DNA from: Selenomonas sp. GACV-9
GTDB lineage: Bacteria; Bacillota; Negativicutes; Selenomonadales; Selenomonadaceae
DNA: 64,000 nucleotides
Assembly: GCA_900116485.1 (NCBI GenBank)
Contig: FPAX01000002.1
Location: forward strand, 186,001 to 250,000
Direction: 5' to 3'
Shown: in pieces, positions 1 through 8,195 of the stretch
How positions within the stretch are numbered: the first letter of the stretch is position 1
Layout: the number at the start of each line of letters is the position of its first letter
The notes under the pieces: generated by a model
The model's database searches: none
Told to the model about the DNA's origin: nothing
What the model saw: the letters and a program-made list of their open reading frames with translations, nothing else
Made by a program: the position numbers and the translations under genes

Positions 1-569
1 CCAGCCGATGTCTTGGCTACAGTAGCTGTCAGAGGTACGCTGCGGCGTTTCGGTATCAGCACACCGTGGACGCCAGTCGCATCGGCGGTGCGCAATAGTG
101 CCCCCAGGTTATGGGGATCCTCCAGCTCATCGAGCAGCAGCAGGAACGGCGCTTCGCCCTTCTCCGCTGCCGCTTTCAAGATATCCTCCAGCTCAGCATA
201 GGCGACGGGGGCCACATAAGCCAGTACACCCTGATGGCGCAGACCGCCTGCCACAGCCTCGATCTTGCTGCGCTCGACGAACTGGGTGACAATGCCACGC
301 TCTTTGGCCAGCGCAACGATTTCGCTGACGGACCCTTCCTTATCGCCCTCGGCCAGCAAGAGCTTATTGATGCCACGACCGGCACGCAGCGCCTCGGTTA
401 CTGCATTGCGGCCAATCAGTACATCCTCAGGCAATTCCCGCTCTACAGCCGGATTATCCCGGCGTTCACGCGGCTCGCGGCGTTTGCCGCCCTCGCGTTT
501 TTCCGCATGTTCCTGACGATTCTTGCCGTTGCGGAACGGCTTTTTCTTTTTATCGCTAAATTCTCTCAT
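1..569 (-). CDS. rlmB: 23S rRNA (guanosine-2'-O-)-methyltransferase RlmB, partial
   Basis: SpoU/TrmH-type methyltransferase that would 2'-O-methylate a guanosine of 23S rRNA. The reading frame starts at the ATG at 569 and is still open at the left window edge, so only the first 189 codons are present. The N-terminus is a basic, charged extension of about 45 residues (MREFSDKKKKPF...). It is followed by the substrate-binding domain (VLIGRNAVTEALRAG) and the start of the SPOUT domain with the family motif LDELEDPHNLGALLRTADA. The start lies 2 bases after the thyX stop, as expected for the last part of an ispD-ispF-cysS-mrnC-thyX-rlmB operon. The charged N-terminal extension is common in Firmicute RlmB. 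The identification rests on the motif and on gene order; the knotted C-terminal half is outside the window. Confidence 0.93.
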   Translation of the reverse strand, partial: MREFSDKKKKPFRNGKNRQEHAEKREGGKRREPRERRDNPAVERELPEDVLIGRNAVTEALRAGRGINKLLLAEGDKEGSVSEIVALAKERGIVTQFVERSKIEAVAGGLRHQGVLAYVAPVAYAELEDILKAAAEKGEAPFLLLLDELEDPHNLGALLRTADATGVHGVLIPKRRSVPLTATVAKTSA

Positions 570-571
570 GC

Positions 572-1264
572 TCAATCATTCTCCCGAAGTTTCAGCATCT
601 CCTGGAACTTGCCGCAGGTCATAGCCCCTTCCGGGCAGCGACCCGTATTGACGCAGCTGGCACCAGCATTGTGGAAGAGCGTCGGTGCCACCTTCTTGAC
701 CTCAGCCAGCATCTTATAGGCCATTTCACGGATTTCCCACTGGGCACGGTTGCAGCAGCGCAGATTGAAGAAATGCAGCAGCGAACGCGCATTCATCGTC
801 ACGAGAATCTTCGTCTCCGTGGCATTGGCCAGCACATACCGTGCATCCTCTTTGGGCACGCCCATTTCCGTAAGCTCGTCATACGTCTCGCGGATTTTCG
901 CCAGCAGCGCCTCATATTTGGCCTTGGCCTCTGGTCTTTCTGCAATCGTCGGCGGCGTGATGTACTCAAATCCATGCGCGGCAACATAGCGCTGCGACTG
1001 CTGATCGTAGGACGCGATGCGATGGCGGACGAGCTGATGCGTGAGTACACGGCTGACCCCCTCAATGCCGAACGTGAAGGTGACATGCTCAATCGTCGAG
1101 CCATGGCCCAGCGTCACCATCTTACGCACCATTTCCTTCGCCTTGTCATCGCTGATCTTTTCAGCCAGTTCCTCCGCACCGGCTGACGAATAGCAGAGAC
1201 GGGCAGCCATAGCCACCACGTGCTCCGGATTCGGCGTATATTCCAACAACTTGACCTTTATCAT
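572..1264 (-). CDS. thyX: Flavin-dependent thymidylate synthase ThyX
   Basis: Makes dTMP from dUMP using FAD, NADPH and methylene-tetrahydrofolate. The 230-residue length is typical. The ThyX signature RHR-x7-S is present ([14 protein letters not shown], near residue 80), with the further conserved block [12 protein letters not shown] and the C-terminal Cys-containing stretch [11 protein letters not shown]. The gene sits between mrnC (4 bases upstream) and rlmB (2 bases downstream), so it is translated from the same polycistronic mRNA. A purine-rich ribosome site is weakly placed (AAGGAG 13 bases before the ATG), so translational coupling to mrnC is likely. No thyA is visible in the window. 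Confidence 0.97.
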   Translation of the reverse strand: MIKVKLLEYTPNPEHVVAMAARLCYSSAGAEELAEKISDDKAKEMVRKMVTLGHGSTIEHVTFTFGIEGVSRVLTHQLVRHRIASYDQQSQRYVAAHGFEYITPPTIAERPEAKAKYEALLAKIRETYDELTEMGVPKEDARYVLANATETKILVTMNARSLLHFFNLRCCNRAQWEIREMAYKMLAEVKKVAPTLFHNAGASCVNTGRCPEGAMTCGKFQEMLKLREND

Positions 1265-1268
1265 AAAC

Positions 1269-1757
1269 TTATTTCTTGCTCCTTATTTCCTTCATCATGG
1301 CTTTCGAGATAATCTGGAACGAGGCCTCAGCTAACTCATAGAGCCGCTCATTCTGCTCCGACAGATAGAGACTGCCCAGCAGTGCCTCAAAACCTGTACT
1401 CGCATGGTACTCAGCTACGCTGGCACTGCGCGGCGCATGGCTCTTGGCATTGCGGCCGCGGCGATAGATTGCCTTTTCCTCCTCTGTCAGCATGGTTTCG
1501 ATTCCCTGATAGGCCTTGGCCTGCCAGACAGCTGAAACGATCTGCGCACTGAATGAATGCAGAGCCTGCACCTTGCACTGCTCATAGGAGAGCAGGCGCG
1601 TGCGCACATACAGATGGAAATAGGCATCGCCGACATAGGCCAGCACCAATGGATTGAGCTGCCTGACATCAATGTCCTTGTAACGCTGGAGTACCCCATC
1701 CTGCCCGTCTGGCTCAAACATCATATCGACGAGTTTCTGAAAATGTTCAAACTTCAT
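1269..1757 (-). CDS. mrnC: Mini-ribonuclease III (MrnC)
   Basis: RNase III catalytic domain without the dsRNA-binding domain; in Bacillus this enzyme matures the 23S rRNA ends. The protein has 162 residues from the chosen ATG. The motif [20 protein letters not shown] carries the RNase III-type acidic residues, and the C-terminal half has the [16 protein letters not shown] block (EALLG, the second acidic cluster). A GTG twelve bases upstream would add four residues. I chose the ATG at 1757 because it overlaps the cysS stop as ATGA and has GGAAG at a suitable distance. The cysS-mrnC-rlmB neighbourhood matches that of Bacillus and other Firmicutes. Confidence 0.94.
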   Translation of the reverse strand: MKFEHFQKLVDMMFEPDGQDGVLQRYKDIDVRQLNPLVLAYVGDAYFHLYVRTRLLSYEQCKVQALHSFSAQIVSAVWQAKAYQGIETMLTEEEKAIYRRGRNAKSHAPRSASVAEYHASTGFEALLGSLYLSEQNERLYELAEASFQIISKAMMKEIRSKK

Positions 1758-3184
1758 GCTTTCTTCCACCGTGCGCCATTTGGCGTATCCTCGATAACGA
1801 TGCCCGCCTCTTTGAGTTCATCACGGATCTTATCCGCCAAAGCCCAATTCTTCTCTTTACGGGCATCCTGGCGGATACTGATGATCAGCTCCATGAGCTT
1901 ATCCGTAAGGCCATCGTCTGCAACCGCTTCTTCCTGCTCAAAGATGCCGATGATGGCAGCCATTTCCTTGTAGATCTCGCTGACACGGCCAAAGCCTGCG
2001 GCGTCGTATTCTATCCCCTTATTCATGACATCCTGATAATAGATGTTGATATCCTTCGACAGGCCAAACAGCTGGCTGATAGCCAGTGCCGTATTGAAAT
2101 CATCATCCATGGCTTCATAGAAGTTCTGGCGGTATTCCTCTGCCTTGGCAGTCAAATCCTTAGCCGTATCCGCGCTGCCTTCCTTCTTGAGCAGCTCGTC
2201 CATGAAGGACTTGGACTGCTGCAGACGAGAAAGGCTCGTCTGGGCCTCCTTGAGGCGCTCGTCGCTGAAGTCAAGGGGGCTGCGGTAATGGGTCTGCAGG
2301 ATGAAGAAACGCACGACCTCACCGGGATACTCCTGCAGGATATCCTTGACCGTGAAGAAGTTGTTCTTTGACTTGGACATCTTCTCATTGTGGATCGTGA
2401 TGAACCCATTGTGGAGCCAGTACTGGGCAAAGCTGTGGTCATCGCCGATGCAGGCCTGGGACTGGGCAATCTCGTTTTCATGATGCGGGAAAATCAGATC
2501 GCTGCCGCCACCATGGAAATCAAACTTCTTGCCAAGATATTTAAGCGACATCGTCGAGCACTCGATATGCCAGCCTGGGCGCCCCTTGCCCCAAGGGCTG
2601 TCCCAGCTCGGCTCACCCGGCTTGGCCGATTTCCAGAGCGCAAAATCCATCGGATGCTGCTTGCGCGTATCCACCTCGATGCGAGCTCCAGCCTGCATGT
2701 CCTCTAGCTTGCGGCCGCTGAGCTTGCCATAACCTGCGAACTTCTCCACACTGTAGAATACATCGCCATTCTCCACGGCATAGGCATAGCCCTTGTCAAT
2801 CAACGTCTGCACCATATCTATGATATCGGGAATCGTCTCGCTGACGCGCGGATAGACATCAGCGCGCTTGACGTTGAGCGCATCCATAGCCTCAAAATAC
2901 GCCTTGATATAGCGGCCCGAAATATCGTTCCACTGCAGGCCCTCTTTATTAGCCGTATTGATGATCTTATCGTCAACATCCGTGAAGTTCTGGATGTAAT
3001 GTACCTTATAGCCCTTCTTCGCAAAATAGCGGCGGATAACATCCCAGGTCACGAACGGACGGGCATTGCCGATGTGCGGATGATTATAGGGGGTAACACC
3101 GCAGCAGTAGATGCTTACCTCACCGTCCTTCAACGGCTTGAATTCTTCCTTGCTGCGTGACATGGTATTATAGACTTTCAGCAT
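1754..3184 (-). CDS. cysS: Cysteinyl-tRNA synthetase
   Basis: Class I aminoacyl-tRNA synthetase charging tRNA-Cys in the cytosol. The 476-residue length is standard. Visible features are the HIGH-type motif TPYNHPHIGNARPFV (residues about 32-46), Zn ligands including CCGVT and the WHIECS and HHENEIAQS blocks, and the KMSKS loop NEKMSKSKNN. The start ATG follows GGAGG with a spacing of 9. Its stop overlaps the mrnC start by 4 bases, and ispF lies 33 bases upstream, so all are one operon. Nothing unusual is visible. Confidence 0.98.
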   Translation of the reverse strand: MLKVYNTMSRSKEEFKPLKDGEVSIYCCGVTPYNHPHIGNARPFVTWDVIRRYFAKKGYKVHYIQNFTDVDDKIINTANKEGLQWNDISGRYIKAYFEAMDALNVKRADVYPRVSETIPDIIDMVQTLIDKGYAYAVENGDVFYSVEKFAGYGKLSGRKLEDMQAGARIEVDTRKQHPMDFALWKSAKPGEPSWDSPWGKGRPGWHIECSTMSLKYLGKKFDFHGGGSDLIFPHHENEIAQSQACIGDDHSFAQYWLHNGFITIHNEKMSKSKNNFFTVKDILQEYPGEVVRFFILQTHYRSPLDFSDERLKEAQTSLSRLQQSKSFMDELLKKEGSADTAKDLTAKAEEYRQNFYEAMDDDFNTALAISQLFGLSKDINIYYQDVMNKGIEYDAAGFGRVSEIYKEMAAIIGIFEQEEAVADDGLTDKLMELIISIRQDARKEKNWALADKIRDELKEAGIVIEDTPNGARWKKA

Positions 3185-3217
3185 TCGTTTTTTCCTCCAA
3201 TGTATCTCTGAGCAGAT

Positions 3218-3694
3218 TCAGCCTTTTTCGATGCCTGCGACGGCATAAGCCGAAATGCCCTGTTCCGTACCGGTAAAACCTAATTTCTCCTCAGTCGTTG
3301 CCTTGACATTGACCTGATCGGGCTCCACGCCGAGAACGCGGGCAATATTCTCATTCATCTGCGGGATGAAATCCTTCATCTTCGGTTTTTGCGCCACGAT
3401 GGTCGCATCGACATTGCCGACCTTGTACCCTTTCTCGCGCAGCAGCTCCATGACATGTCCCAGGAGCTTGAGGCTGTCCGCCCCTTTAAAGCGCGGGTCG
3501 GTATCGGGGAAATGGCGGCCGATATCTCCCAGTGCCGCTGCGCCCAGCAAAGCATCCGAAATCGCGTGCAGCAGGACATCCGCATCCGAATGGCCCAACA
3601 GCCCAAGCGTATGCGGGATCTCGACTCCGCCGATGATCAATTTGCGGCCCTCAACCAGGCGATGCACATCGTAACCCATTCCAAATCTAGTCAT
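3218..3694 (-). CDS. ispF: 2-C-methyl-D-erythritol 2,4-cyclodiphosphate synthase
   Basis: MEP-pathway enzyme converting CDP-methylerythritol 2-phosphate into the cyclodiphosphate. The 158-residue length is typical for the homotrimeric enzyme. The N-terminal [12 protein letters not shown] has the zinc-binding DxH (DVH), and [20 protein letters not shown] is the family signature with the third zinc-ligand His. The C-terminal block [22 protein letters not shown] carries the CDP-binding Thr-Glu-rich region. It lies 24 bases downstream of ispD, the previous gene of the same operon, which supplies the cytidylated intermediate pathway. Confidence 0.98.
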   Translation of the reverse strand: MTRFGMGYDVHRLVEGRKLIIGGVEIPHTLGLLGHSDADVLLHAISDALLGAAALGDIGRHFPDTDPRFKGADSLKLLGHVMELLREKGYKVGNVDATIVAQKPKMKDFIPQMNENIARVLGVEPDQVNVKATTEEKLGFTGTEQGISAYAVAGIEKG

Positions 3695-3718
3695 GATAAC
3701 GCCTTCTTTCCTAATTAA

Positions 3719-4477
3719 TTATTGCAAATGTTTCTTCATTCTGTCCTTCGTCTTCTTGAGCGTGCTCTTCACCATATTGCGCAGCCCGTCAGCCTCATCC
3801 TTCAGGAACATCTCAGCGATCAAGAGGTCTTCCGGGGTCGTGACTTTGATATTCTTATAGTCACTGGCCACTACCTTGACTGGCACCTCTAGGCGCTCGA
3901 CCAGACTCGAATCATCCGTTCCGAGGAAACCATCTTCCTTCGCCTTCCGATAGGCCTCAAGCAGCAGATCCTTGCGGAATCCCTGCGGCGTCTGCACCTC
4001 CCAAACCTTGTCGCGCGGCGGTGTCTTGACCACTACGCCATTGTCATCCACCAGCTTGATGGTGCTCTTAGCCGGTACTGCCGCTACCGCTCCACCGATT
4101 TCCCGTGCAGCCTTGACCACGCCATCAATCGTCGCTACGCTCGTAAGCGGCCGTGCTGCATCATGTACCAGCACGATATCAGATTCTTCCGGAACCACAG
4201 CCAGACCGTTGGCAATCGAATACTGACGCTCGGTGCTGCCAGCTACCACCTGGAACGGCTTCAATCCCGGGACATGGCTCAGCAGCTTGCGGATAAACGA
4301 GACTTCTTCCTCCGCCACCACAACCACCAGATTGTCAATCTCTGCCGATGATGAAAAACGCAGCAGCGTATGCACCAGGATTGGCTTGCCGGCCAGTTCC
4401 AAAAAGACCTTATTCATGCCGACATTCATGCGCCGCCCCTGTCCGGCAGCAGGAAAAACTGCTGTTACCATAATCAC
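3719..4477 (-). CDS. ispD: 2-C-methyl-D-erythritol 4-phosphate cytidylyltransferase
   Basis: MEP-pathway cytidylyltransferase. The CTP-binding P-loop-like motif AVFPAAGQGRRMN is at the N-terminus, followed by VHDAARPLTSV and TPQGFRKDLLLEAY, all IspD signatures. At 252 residues it is about 20 longer than usual, with a basic C-terminal tail rich in Lys. GGGAGG precedes both a GTG at 4477 (spacing about 5) and an in-frame ATG at 4471 (spacing 11); I kept the GTG because its spacing is better. It is the first gene of the ispD-ispF-cysS-mrnC-thyX-rlmB operon, and the terminator at 4523-4563 separates it from the upstream PTS operon. No strong consensus promoter stands out in the short gap. Confidence 0.96.
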   Translation of the reverse strand: MIMVTAVFPAAGQGRRMNVGMNKVFLELAGKPILVHTLLRFSSSAEIDNLVVVVAEEEVSFIRKLLSHVPGLKPFQVVAGSTERQYSIANGLAVVPEESDIVLVHDAARPLTSVATIDGVVKAAREIGGAVAAVPAKSTIKLVDDNGVVVKTPPRDKVWEVQTPQGFRKDLLLEAYRKAKEDGFLGTDDSSLVERLEVPVKVVASDYKNIKVTTPEDLLIAEMFLKDEADGLRNMVKSTLKKTKDRMKKHLQ

Positions 4478-4522
4478 ATAATCCTCCCAGTTTATTTATC
4501 TTTTATATCATACTACAAAAGC

Positions 4523-4563
4523 GAAAAAAAAGAAAACCCAGCCCAAGACAGCGACTGGATTTT
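4523..4563 (-). terminator. Rho-independent terminator after the srl-type operon
   Basis: On the minus strand a 9-bp stem (AAAATCCAG pairing with CTGGGTTTT, one G-T pair) is followed by a run of eight T. It lies 32 bases beyond the stop of the oxidoreductase gene that ends the PTS operon and isolates the ispD operon from it. Confidence 0.75.
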
Positions 4564-4594
4564 CCCAGGGGATTATGAGATTGGCCCTACAAGC

Positions 4595-5917
4595 TCATTT
4601 GAGCGCATAACCATTGTTATACATCTGATCCTGCAGCTTGCGCGTCTGATAAAGCTGCGTCGACGTGTCAAGCTCGACCATATCCAGCGTCAGCAGCTGG
4701 CCTTTCTTGGCATCTTTGAGCATGCGCGTCTTCTTGTTGATAAGGCCATAGACGACATAGCCCTTCGCATAGGTCTCTTCCGCCGTAGCAATCGAGCCAT
4801 AGGTCGTATAGCCGCCGATGCCATCGATATACTCACCGGCTTTGAGGTCACGTTTGGCCACGGTGATGCACTCACTGACCGACCCTGCCAGCGGGATGAT
4901 CGTCGGCTCATGATCGATGATAGCCTTTGCCACGGTAAGCGGCGTCTCGAGGTTGCAGAGATGATACGGACGATAGAGGGTCCAAAGCGGGCCTGGCCCC
5001 ATCGAATGATACTGCATCTGATAAGCGATTTCCTCATTCTCCGTAGCAACAGTCACAAACACGCCCGGCGCAATGCCATTGACATACTCCACGACACCAT
5101 GCTTGTTGAGGATACCGCCGTCTTTCTTTAGCTTGAAGATCTCGTTGAGTTCCTTGCACCGGTCAGCCGGCGATGCTGCCGGTCCATGACCGCCAATCAC
5201 ATCGGGAATCAGCCCCGTCGCATTCGACATGGCCGTCATCTCCACCATCGTCTTCGTGCCATCCTTGAAGGAACACAACATGCGCGGGCTCATCTTGCGG
5301 CGGGTAGCCTCCTCAAGCACCGTATCGGGATTGCAGTCATAGTCCAGCTTGTTGTTCTTGCCCTTGCCCATGACCTTGACCTGCATGCCCATAGCCTTAG
5401 CAAACGAGTAGAGCTCCATGACAGCCCCCGGCTCATCACCGGCCGAGCCCGTATAGATGACACCATTCTCATCGCCTAATTTCTTGAGATAGGAGCCAAT
5501 GACGACATCCGTCTCCACATCCATCATGACGACATGTTTATGATTCTTCATGGCATCCGTGGCAATCTTGACACCGACTTCTGGCACACCTGTCACATCG
5601 ATGGCACATTCCACCAGATTGGCCTGAGCAATGATATCGGAATTATCCGTGGCAACATATTTGCCCATCTCCATGTACTTGTTGGCATCTTCGAGCGTCT
5701 TGGCAACCGCGATATCCTCATCCTTGATGCCTGCATAATGGAACGCATTGATCACGTTTTCCATCTTGATATCCGAAACGATTGCCGGCATGATGCCTTT
5801 CATCAAGACCATCTGCGTGACCATGCCGCGTCCCATCTGACCAGCACCGACGATGCCAGTGCGAATGATCTTGCCTTCTTCATCACGTTTTGCCAGTTTC
5901 ATATCCATGTTCAGCAT
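4595..5917 (-). CDS. Homoserine-dehydrogenase-like NAD(P) oxidoreductase with C-terminal SAF domain
   Basis: Predicted soluble dehydrogenase of the COG4091 type. An N-terminal Rossmann domain has the dinucleotide-binding motif GIVGAGQMGRGM (residues about 21-32). A middle catalytic-like domain and a C-terminal SAF-like segment (residues about 345-440, PLAGSVSECITVAKRDLKAGEYI) follow. The 440-residue length fits the family. The start has AAGGAG with spacing 8. It is the last gene of the glucitol-type PTS operon and occupies the place where srlD (sorbitol-6-phosphate dehydrogenase) is found in enterobacteria. I infer that it oxidises the phosphorylated polyol brought in by the PTS, but it could act on another sugar alcohol phosphate. 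True homoserine dehydrogenase is unlikely given the context. Confidence 0.8.
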   Translation of the reverse strand: MLNMDMKLAKRDEEGKIIRTGIVGAGQMGRGMVTQMVLMKGIMPAIVSDIKMENVINAFHYAGIKDEDIAVAKTLEDANKYMEMGKYVATDNSDIIAQANLVECAIDVTGVPEVGVKIATDAMKNHKHVVMMDVETDVVIGSYLKKLGDENGVIYTGSAGDEPGAVMELYSFAKAMGMQVKVMGKGKNNKLDYDCNPDTVLEEATRRKMSPRMLCSFKDGTKTMVEMTAMSNATGLIPDVIGGHGPAASPADRCKELNEIFKLKKDGGILNKHGVVEYVNGIAPGVFVTVATENEEIAYQMQYHSMGPGPLWTLYRPYHLCNLETPLTVAKAIIDHEPTIIPLAGSVSECITVAKRDLKAGEYIDGIGGYTTYGSIATAEETYAKGYVVYGLINKKTRMLKDAKKGQLLTLDMVELDTSTQLYQTRKLQDQMYNNGYALK

Positions 5918-6023
5918 GAGGAATACTCCTTCCCTGCCTGCTTCCAGGCAATAAACAATTTATTATATACTTTGATATTCAGCTATTCATGTGTGAGAAT
6001 CCATTATGCTTATCGCAGCCATC

Positions 6024-6395
6024 TCAATGAATTTCGATGGTCGTTCCCACTTTTATATCGGATTCCAACAATGGCTGATCTCCCTGCACCATGATGCAGC
6101 CAGGACGATCCGGCTCAGCTTCCCCCTTGAAACACAAGGTGCAATGTCCCAGCTCGGCCAAGGTATGGATTGCTTCCTCGCCTACAGCCGTGATGGTAAA
6201 TGCCTTCTCACCGATTATCAGCACATCGTCAACCTTCGGAGGCAGAAAAAGTTTCGACTGGGTATGCAGCACCGATATCTCTGCCAATTCCGGCGGAGCA
6301 GTATCATTAAAGATAATGATGAAATTCGCCTCGCTATCCTCCAAGAAGAACAGGGCATCCTTTCCCCAACCGGTTATTTCACTGTAATACTTCAT
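6024..6395 (-). CDS. srlB: PTS glucitol/sorbitol-type EIIA component
   Basis: Phosphocarrier subunit that would accept phosphate from HPr and pass it to the IIB component. From the ATG chosen here it has 123 residues, the same length as E. coli SrlB. A conserved His sits in the block ELAEISVLHTQSKLF, the region of the E. coli phospho-His. A C-terminal LGHCTLCFKGE block is also typical of the family. A GGAGG lies 11 bases before this ATG; an in-frame GTG one codon upstream has spacing 8 and is an equally possible start. The gene is between the IIBC gene srlE (33 bases upstream) and the oxidoreductase. Confidence 0.9.
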   Translation of the reverse strand: MKYYSEITGWGKDALFFLEDSEANFIIIFNDTAPPELAEISVLHTQSKLFLPPKVDDVLIIGEKAFTITAVGEEAIHTLAELGHCTLCFKGEAEPDRPGCIMVQGDQPLLESDIKVGTTIEIH

Positions 6396-6428
6396 CACAT
6401 TCCCCACCTCCAGCTGCAGCCCTCTCCA

Positions 6429-7430
6429 TCAATACAAGCCAATGCTGGCAGCATACGCGATCAGGACAGCTGCAGGGCCGGTAATGACGCGGGAATACAG
6501 GACTGCCGGAACACCGAGCTCAATCGTCTCCGGATCTGCCTCACCAAGGCTCAGGCCAACCGGTACAAAGTCGGCACCGACCTGCGCATTGATGGCAAAC
6601 AGGGCCGGCAATGCATACTGTGGCGGGATATTGCCCATACCGATCTGAGCGCCCAGAAGGGTACCTACAACCTGCGCAATGACCGCGCCTGGTCCGAGCA
6701 CTGGCGAAATGAACGGAATCGCGCAGACCAGCGATATGACCAGCATGCCTGGCAGCGTACTGGCAATCGGCGAAATCGTATTGGCGATGACGTTACCGAT
6801 TCCCGATGCGCTGATGATACCAAGGATCATGCTGACAAAAGCCATGAACGGAATGATGCTCTTTATCGTGATATCGACCGTCTCGCGGCCAGCGGCATAG
6901 AATTTATTGACCACACCGCCGATGGCAATACCCAGGCGCGTGACAAAATTCTTTTCCTTGCCTTGATTCATTTCGGCAATCTCACGCTTAGCCTGCTCTT
7001 TTGTCTTCGGCGCTCCCACGGCTGCCGTTTCTGCTGCCGCAGCAGCCTGGCTTACAGCCGCTTCGTCGGCAAAGCTCAGGCAGGATTCATCTACTGCCGA
7101 TACATACAGGTCCTCCGTGATGAACTGGGCCAGCGGGCCCGTCTTGCCAACTGGAAGGACATTTGCCGTGAATACTTTCTTTTTCGGGTATACGCCACAG
7201 CGGGCCGTACCGCCGCAATCCACTACGGCAATCAGGATTTCCTCATCCGGCACGCCCGTCGTGAAACCATCCACAGCTTCGCCGCCGGTCATCTCAGCAA
7301 TCTTCTGTGCCACAGGATGGATGCCACCACCAGTCACACTGACCACTTTATGTTTCTGCTCCGTCGGCACCAGTGTAAGCGGGCCTCCCCAGCCTCCGGA
7401 ACCTGCTTTTATCGTAATCGAAGTATACAT
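6429..7430 (-). CDS. srlE: PTS glucitol/sorbitol-type EIIBC component
   Basis: Membrane subunit with the IIB domain at its N-terminus (residues 1 to about 115) and a IIC-type membrane part after residue 180. The motif VVDCGGTARCGVYPKKK contains the Cys expected to be phosphorylated, as in E. coli SrlE. A low-complexity Ala-rich linker (AAVSQAAAAAETAAVG) joins the two parts. The C-terminal half has about four or five hydrophobic segments and the PGPGAVIAQVVGTLLG-like stretch of the family. The 333-residue length matches. The start has GGGAGGGG with spacing 6-8. It is translated together with srlA (23 bases upstream) and srlB. Confidence 0.95.
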   Translation of the reverse strand: MYTSITIKAGSGGWGGPLTLVPTEQKHKVVSVTGGGIHPVAQKIAEMTGGEAVDGFTTGVPDEEILIAVVDCGGTARCGVYPKKKVFTANVLPVGKTGPLAQFITEDLYVSAVDESCLSFADEAAVSQAAAAAETAAVGAPKTKEQAKREIAEMNQGKEKNFVTRLGIAIGGVVNKFYAAGRETVDITIKSIIPFMAFVSMILGIISASGIGNVIANTISPIASTLPGMLVISLVCAIPFISPVLGPGAVIAQVVGTLLGAQIGMGNIPPQYALPALFAINAQVGADFVPVGLSLGEADPETIELGVPAVLYSRVITGPAAVLIAYAASIGLY

Positions 7431-7453
7431 GTCTTTCCCCTCCCGTCAGTCAA

Positions 7454-7960
7454 TCAGTCCAGTTTCTTGCCATCTTTGGCGCACATGTAGAAATAGATCT
7501 TCTCCGTGACAATGCCACGCAGCAGGATGACTACAAGGCCCACCAGGAAGTAACGGACCGCCAGATCGCCTAACGGCAGGCCCAAAGTCGTGATTCCTGC
7601 CGCAATGCCCATGTAGACAAACAACTCGCCGCCATTGGCATGGGGGAAAAGCCCCGTTACCGGATGCAGGAAGCTTACATTCGCATTTCCGGCCACATCC
7701 TTCAAGGCATGGAAATGGGCAAAGATTGTCATGCCCTGCATCATCTCGCCCCCTGTGATACGTCCTTCGTTGTCACAGGCTATGATTACCACATTTCCGG
7801 GGCCCAGCCGTCGCCGCCGTGAACCGATGCCCAGATTGCCAAGCTTATGCAGACGCCGCACGGCCCGACGGTATTCCCGGACCTGCCAGTGTGTGCCGAT
7901 CACCTGCATGACCATCAAGGCAAACAAGATCATCATCAGTTGTCCAAAACTAAAATCCAT
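7454..7960 (-). CDS. srlA: PTS glucitol/sorbitol-type EIIC component
   Basis: First gene of the PTS operon; integral membrane permease subunit (168 residues). It starts with a membrane segment followed by a basic region ([14 protein letters not shown]), then the family block [31 protein letters not shown] and three further membrane segments. A longer frame to 7978 exists, but AAGGAGG five bases before the ATG at 7960 decides the start. A consensus promoter (TTGTAA-17-TATAAT) overlapping an inverted-repeat operator lies upstream, so the operon is probably controlled by the SorC-type regulator encoded next to it. Confidence 0.94.
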   Translation of the reverse strand: MDFSFGQLMMILFALMVMQVIGTHWQVREYRRAVRRLHKLGNLGIGSRRRRLGPGNVVIIACDNEGRITGGEMMQGMTIFAHFHALKDVAGNANVSFLHPVTGLFPHANGGELFVYMGIAAGITTLGLPLGDLAVRYFLVGLVVILLRGIVTEKIYFYMCAKDGKKLD

Positions 7961-8029
7961 CGTTGCCTCCTTTTTCATTCATAATCGTTTAAGTTTTGTT
8001 ATGTTTATTATTATCTTTTGACAATTCAA

Positions 8030-8058
8030 ATTATAGCATCAAACAAATACTTTTACAA
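8030..8058 (-). promoter_or_regulatory. Promoter of the srlAEB operon
   Basis: TTGTAA and TATAAT separated by 17 bases on the minus strand, about 70 bases upstream of the srlA start. The -35 box lies inside the left arm of the adjacent inverted repeat, so a protein bound there would be expected to control initiation. Confidence 0.75.
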
Positions 8059-8116
8059 CGGTATGTATACTGAACATTTGTAAAAGTGATGATTATTCTG
8101 GGAATTTCACTTTTAC
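8050..8116. promoter_or_regulatory. Array of three operator half-sites
   Basis: Two overlapping inverted repeats share a central arm. CTTTTACAA (8050-8058) pairs with TTGTAAAAG (8078-8086), and GTAAAAGTGA (8080-8089) pairs exactly with TCACTTTTAC (8107-8116). The spacing suits a tetrameric SorC/DeoR-family regulator binding several half-sites. It lies between the srl promoter and the regulator gene, so autoregulation is not excluded. The assignment to that regulator is inference. Confidence 0.6.
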
Positions 8117-8137
8117 ATTTATTCTCATAATGAACAA

Positions 8138-8172
8138 ATGCCATCAATGAACATAATATCCATTGATGGCAT
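8138..8172 (-). terminator. Strong stem-loop downstream of the SorC-type regulator gene
   Basis: A perfect 12-bp stem (ATGCCATCAATG with CATTGATGGCAT) and 11-base loop lies 24 bases after the regulator stop. On the minus strand it is followed only by TTTGTTC, so it would be a weak intrinsic terminator or an RNA 3'-end stabiliser that separates the regulator from the srl promoter. Confidence 0.5.
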
Positions 8173-8195
8173 CATAAATTTTTCGATATGCTCTT

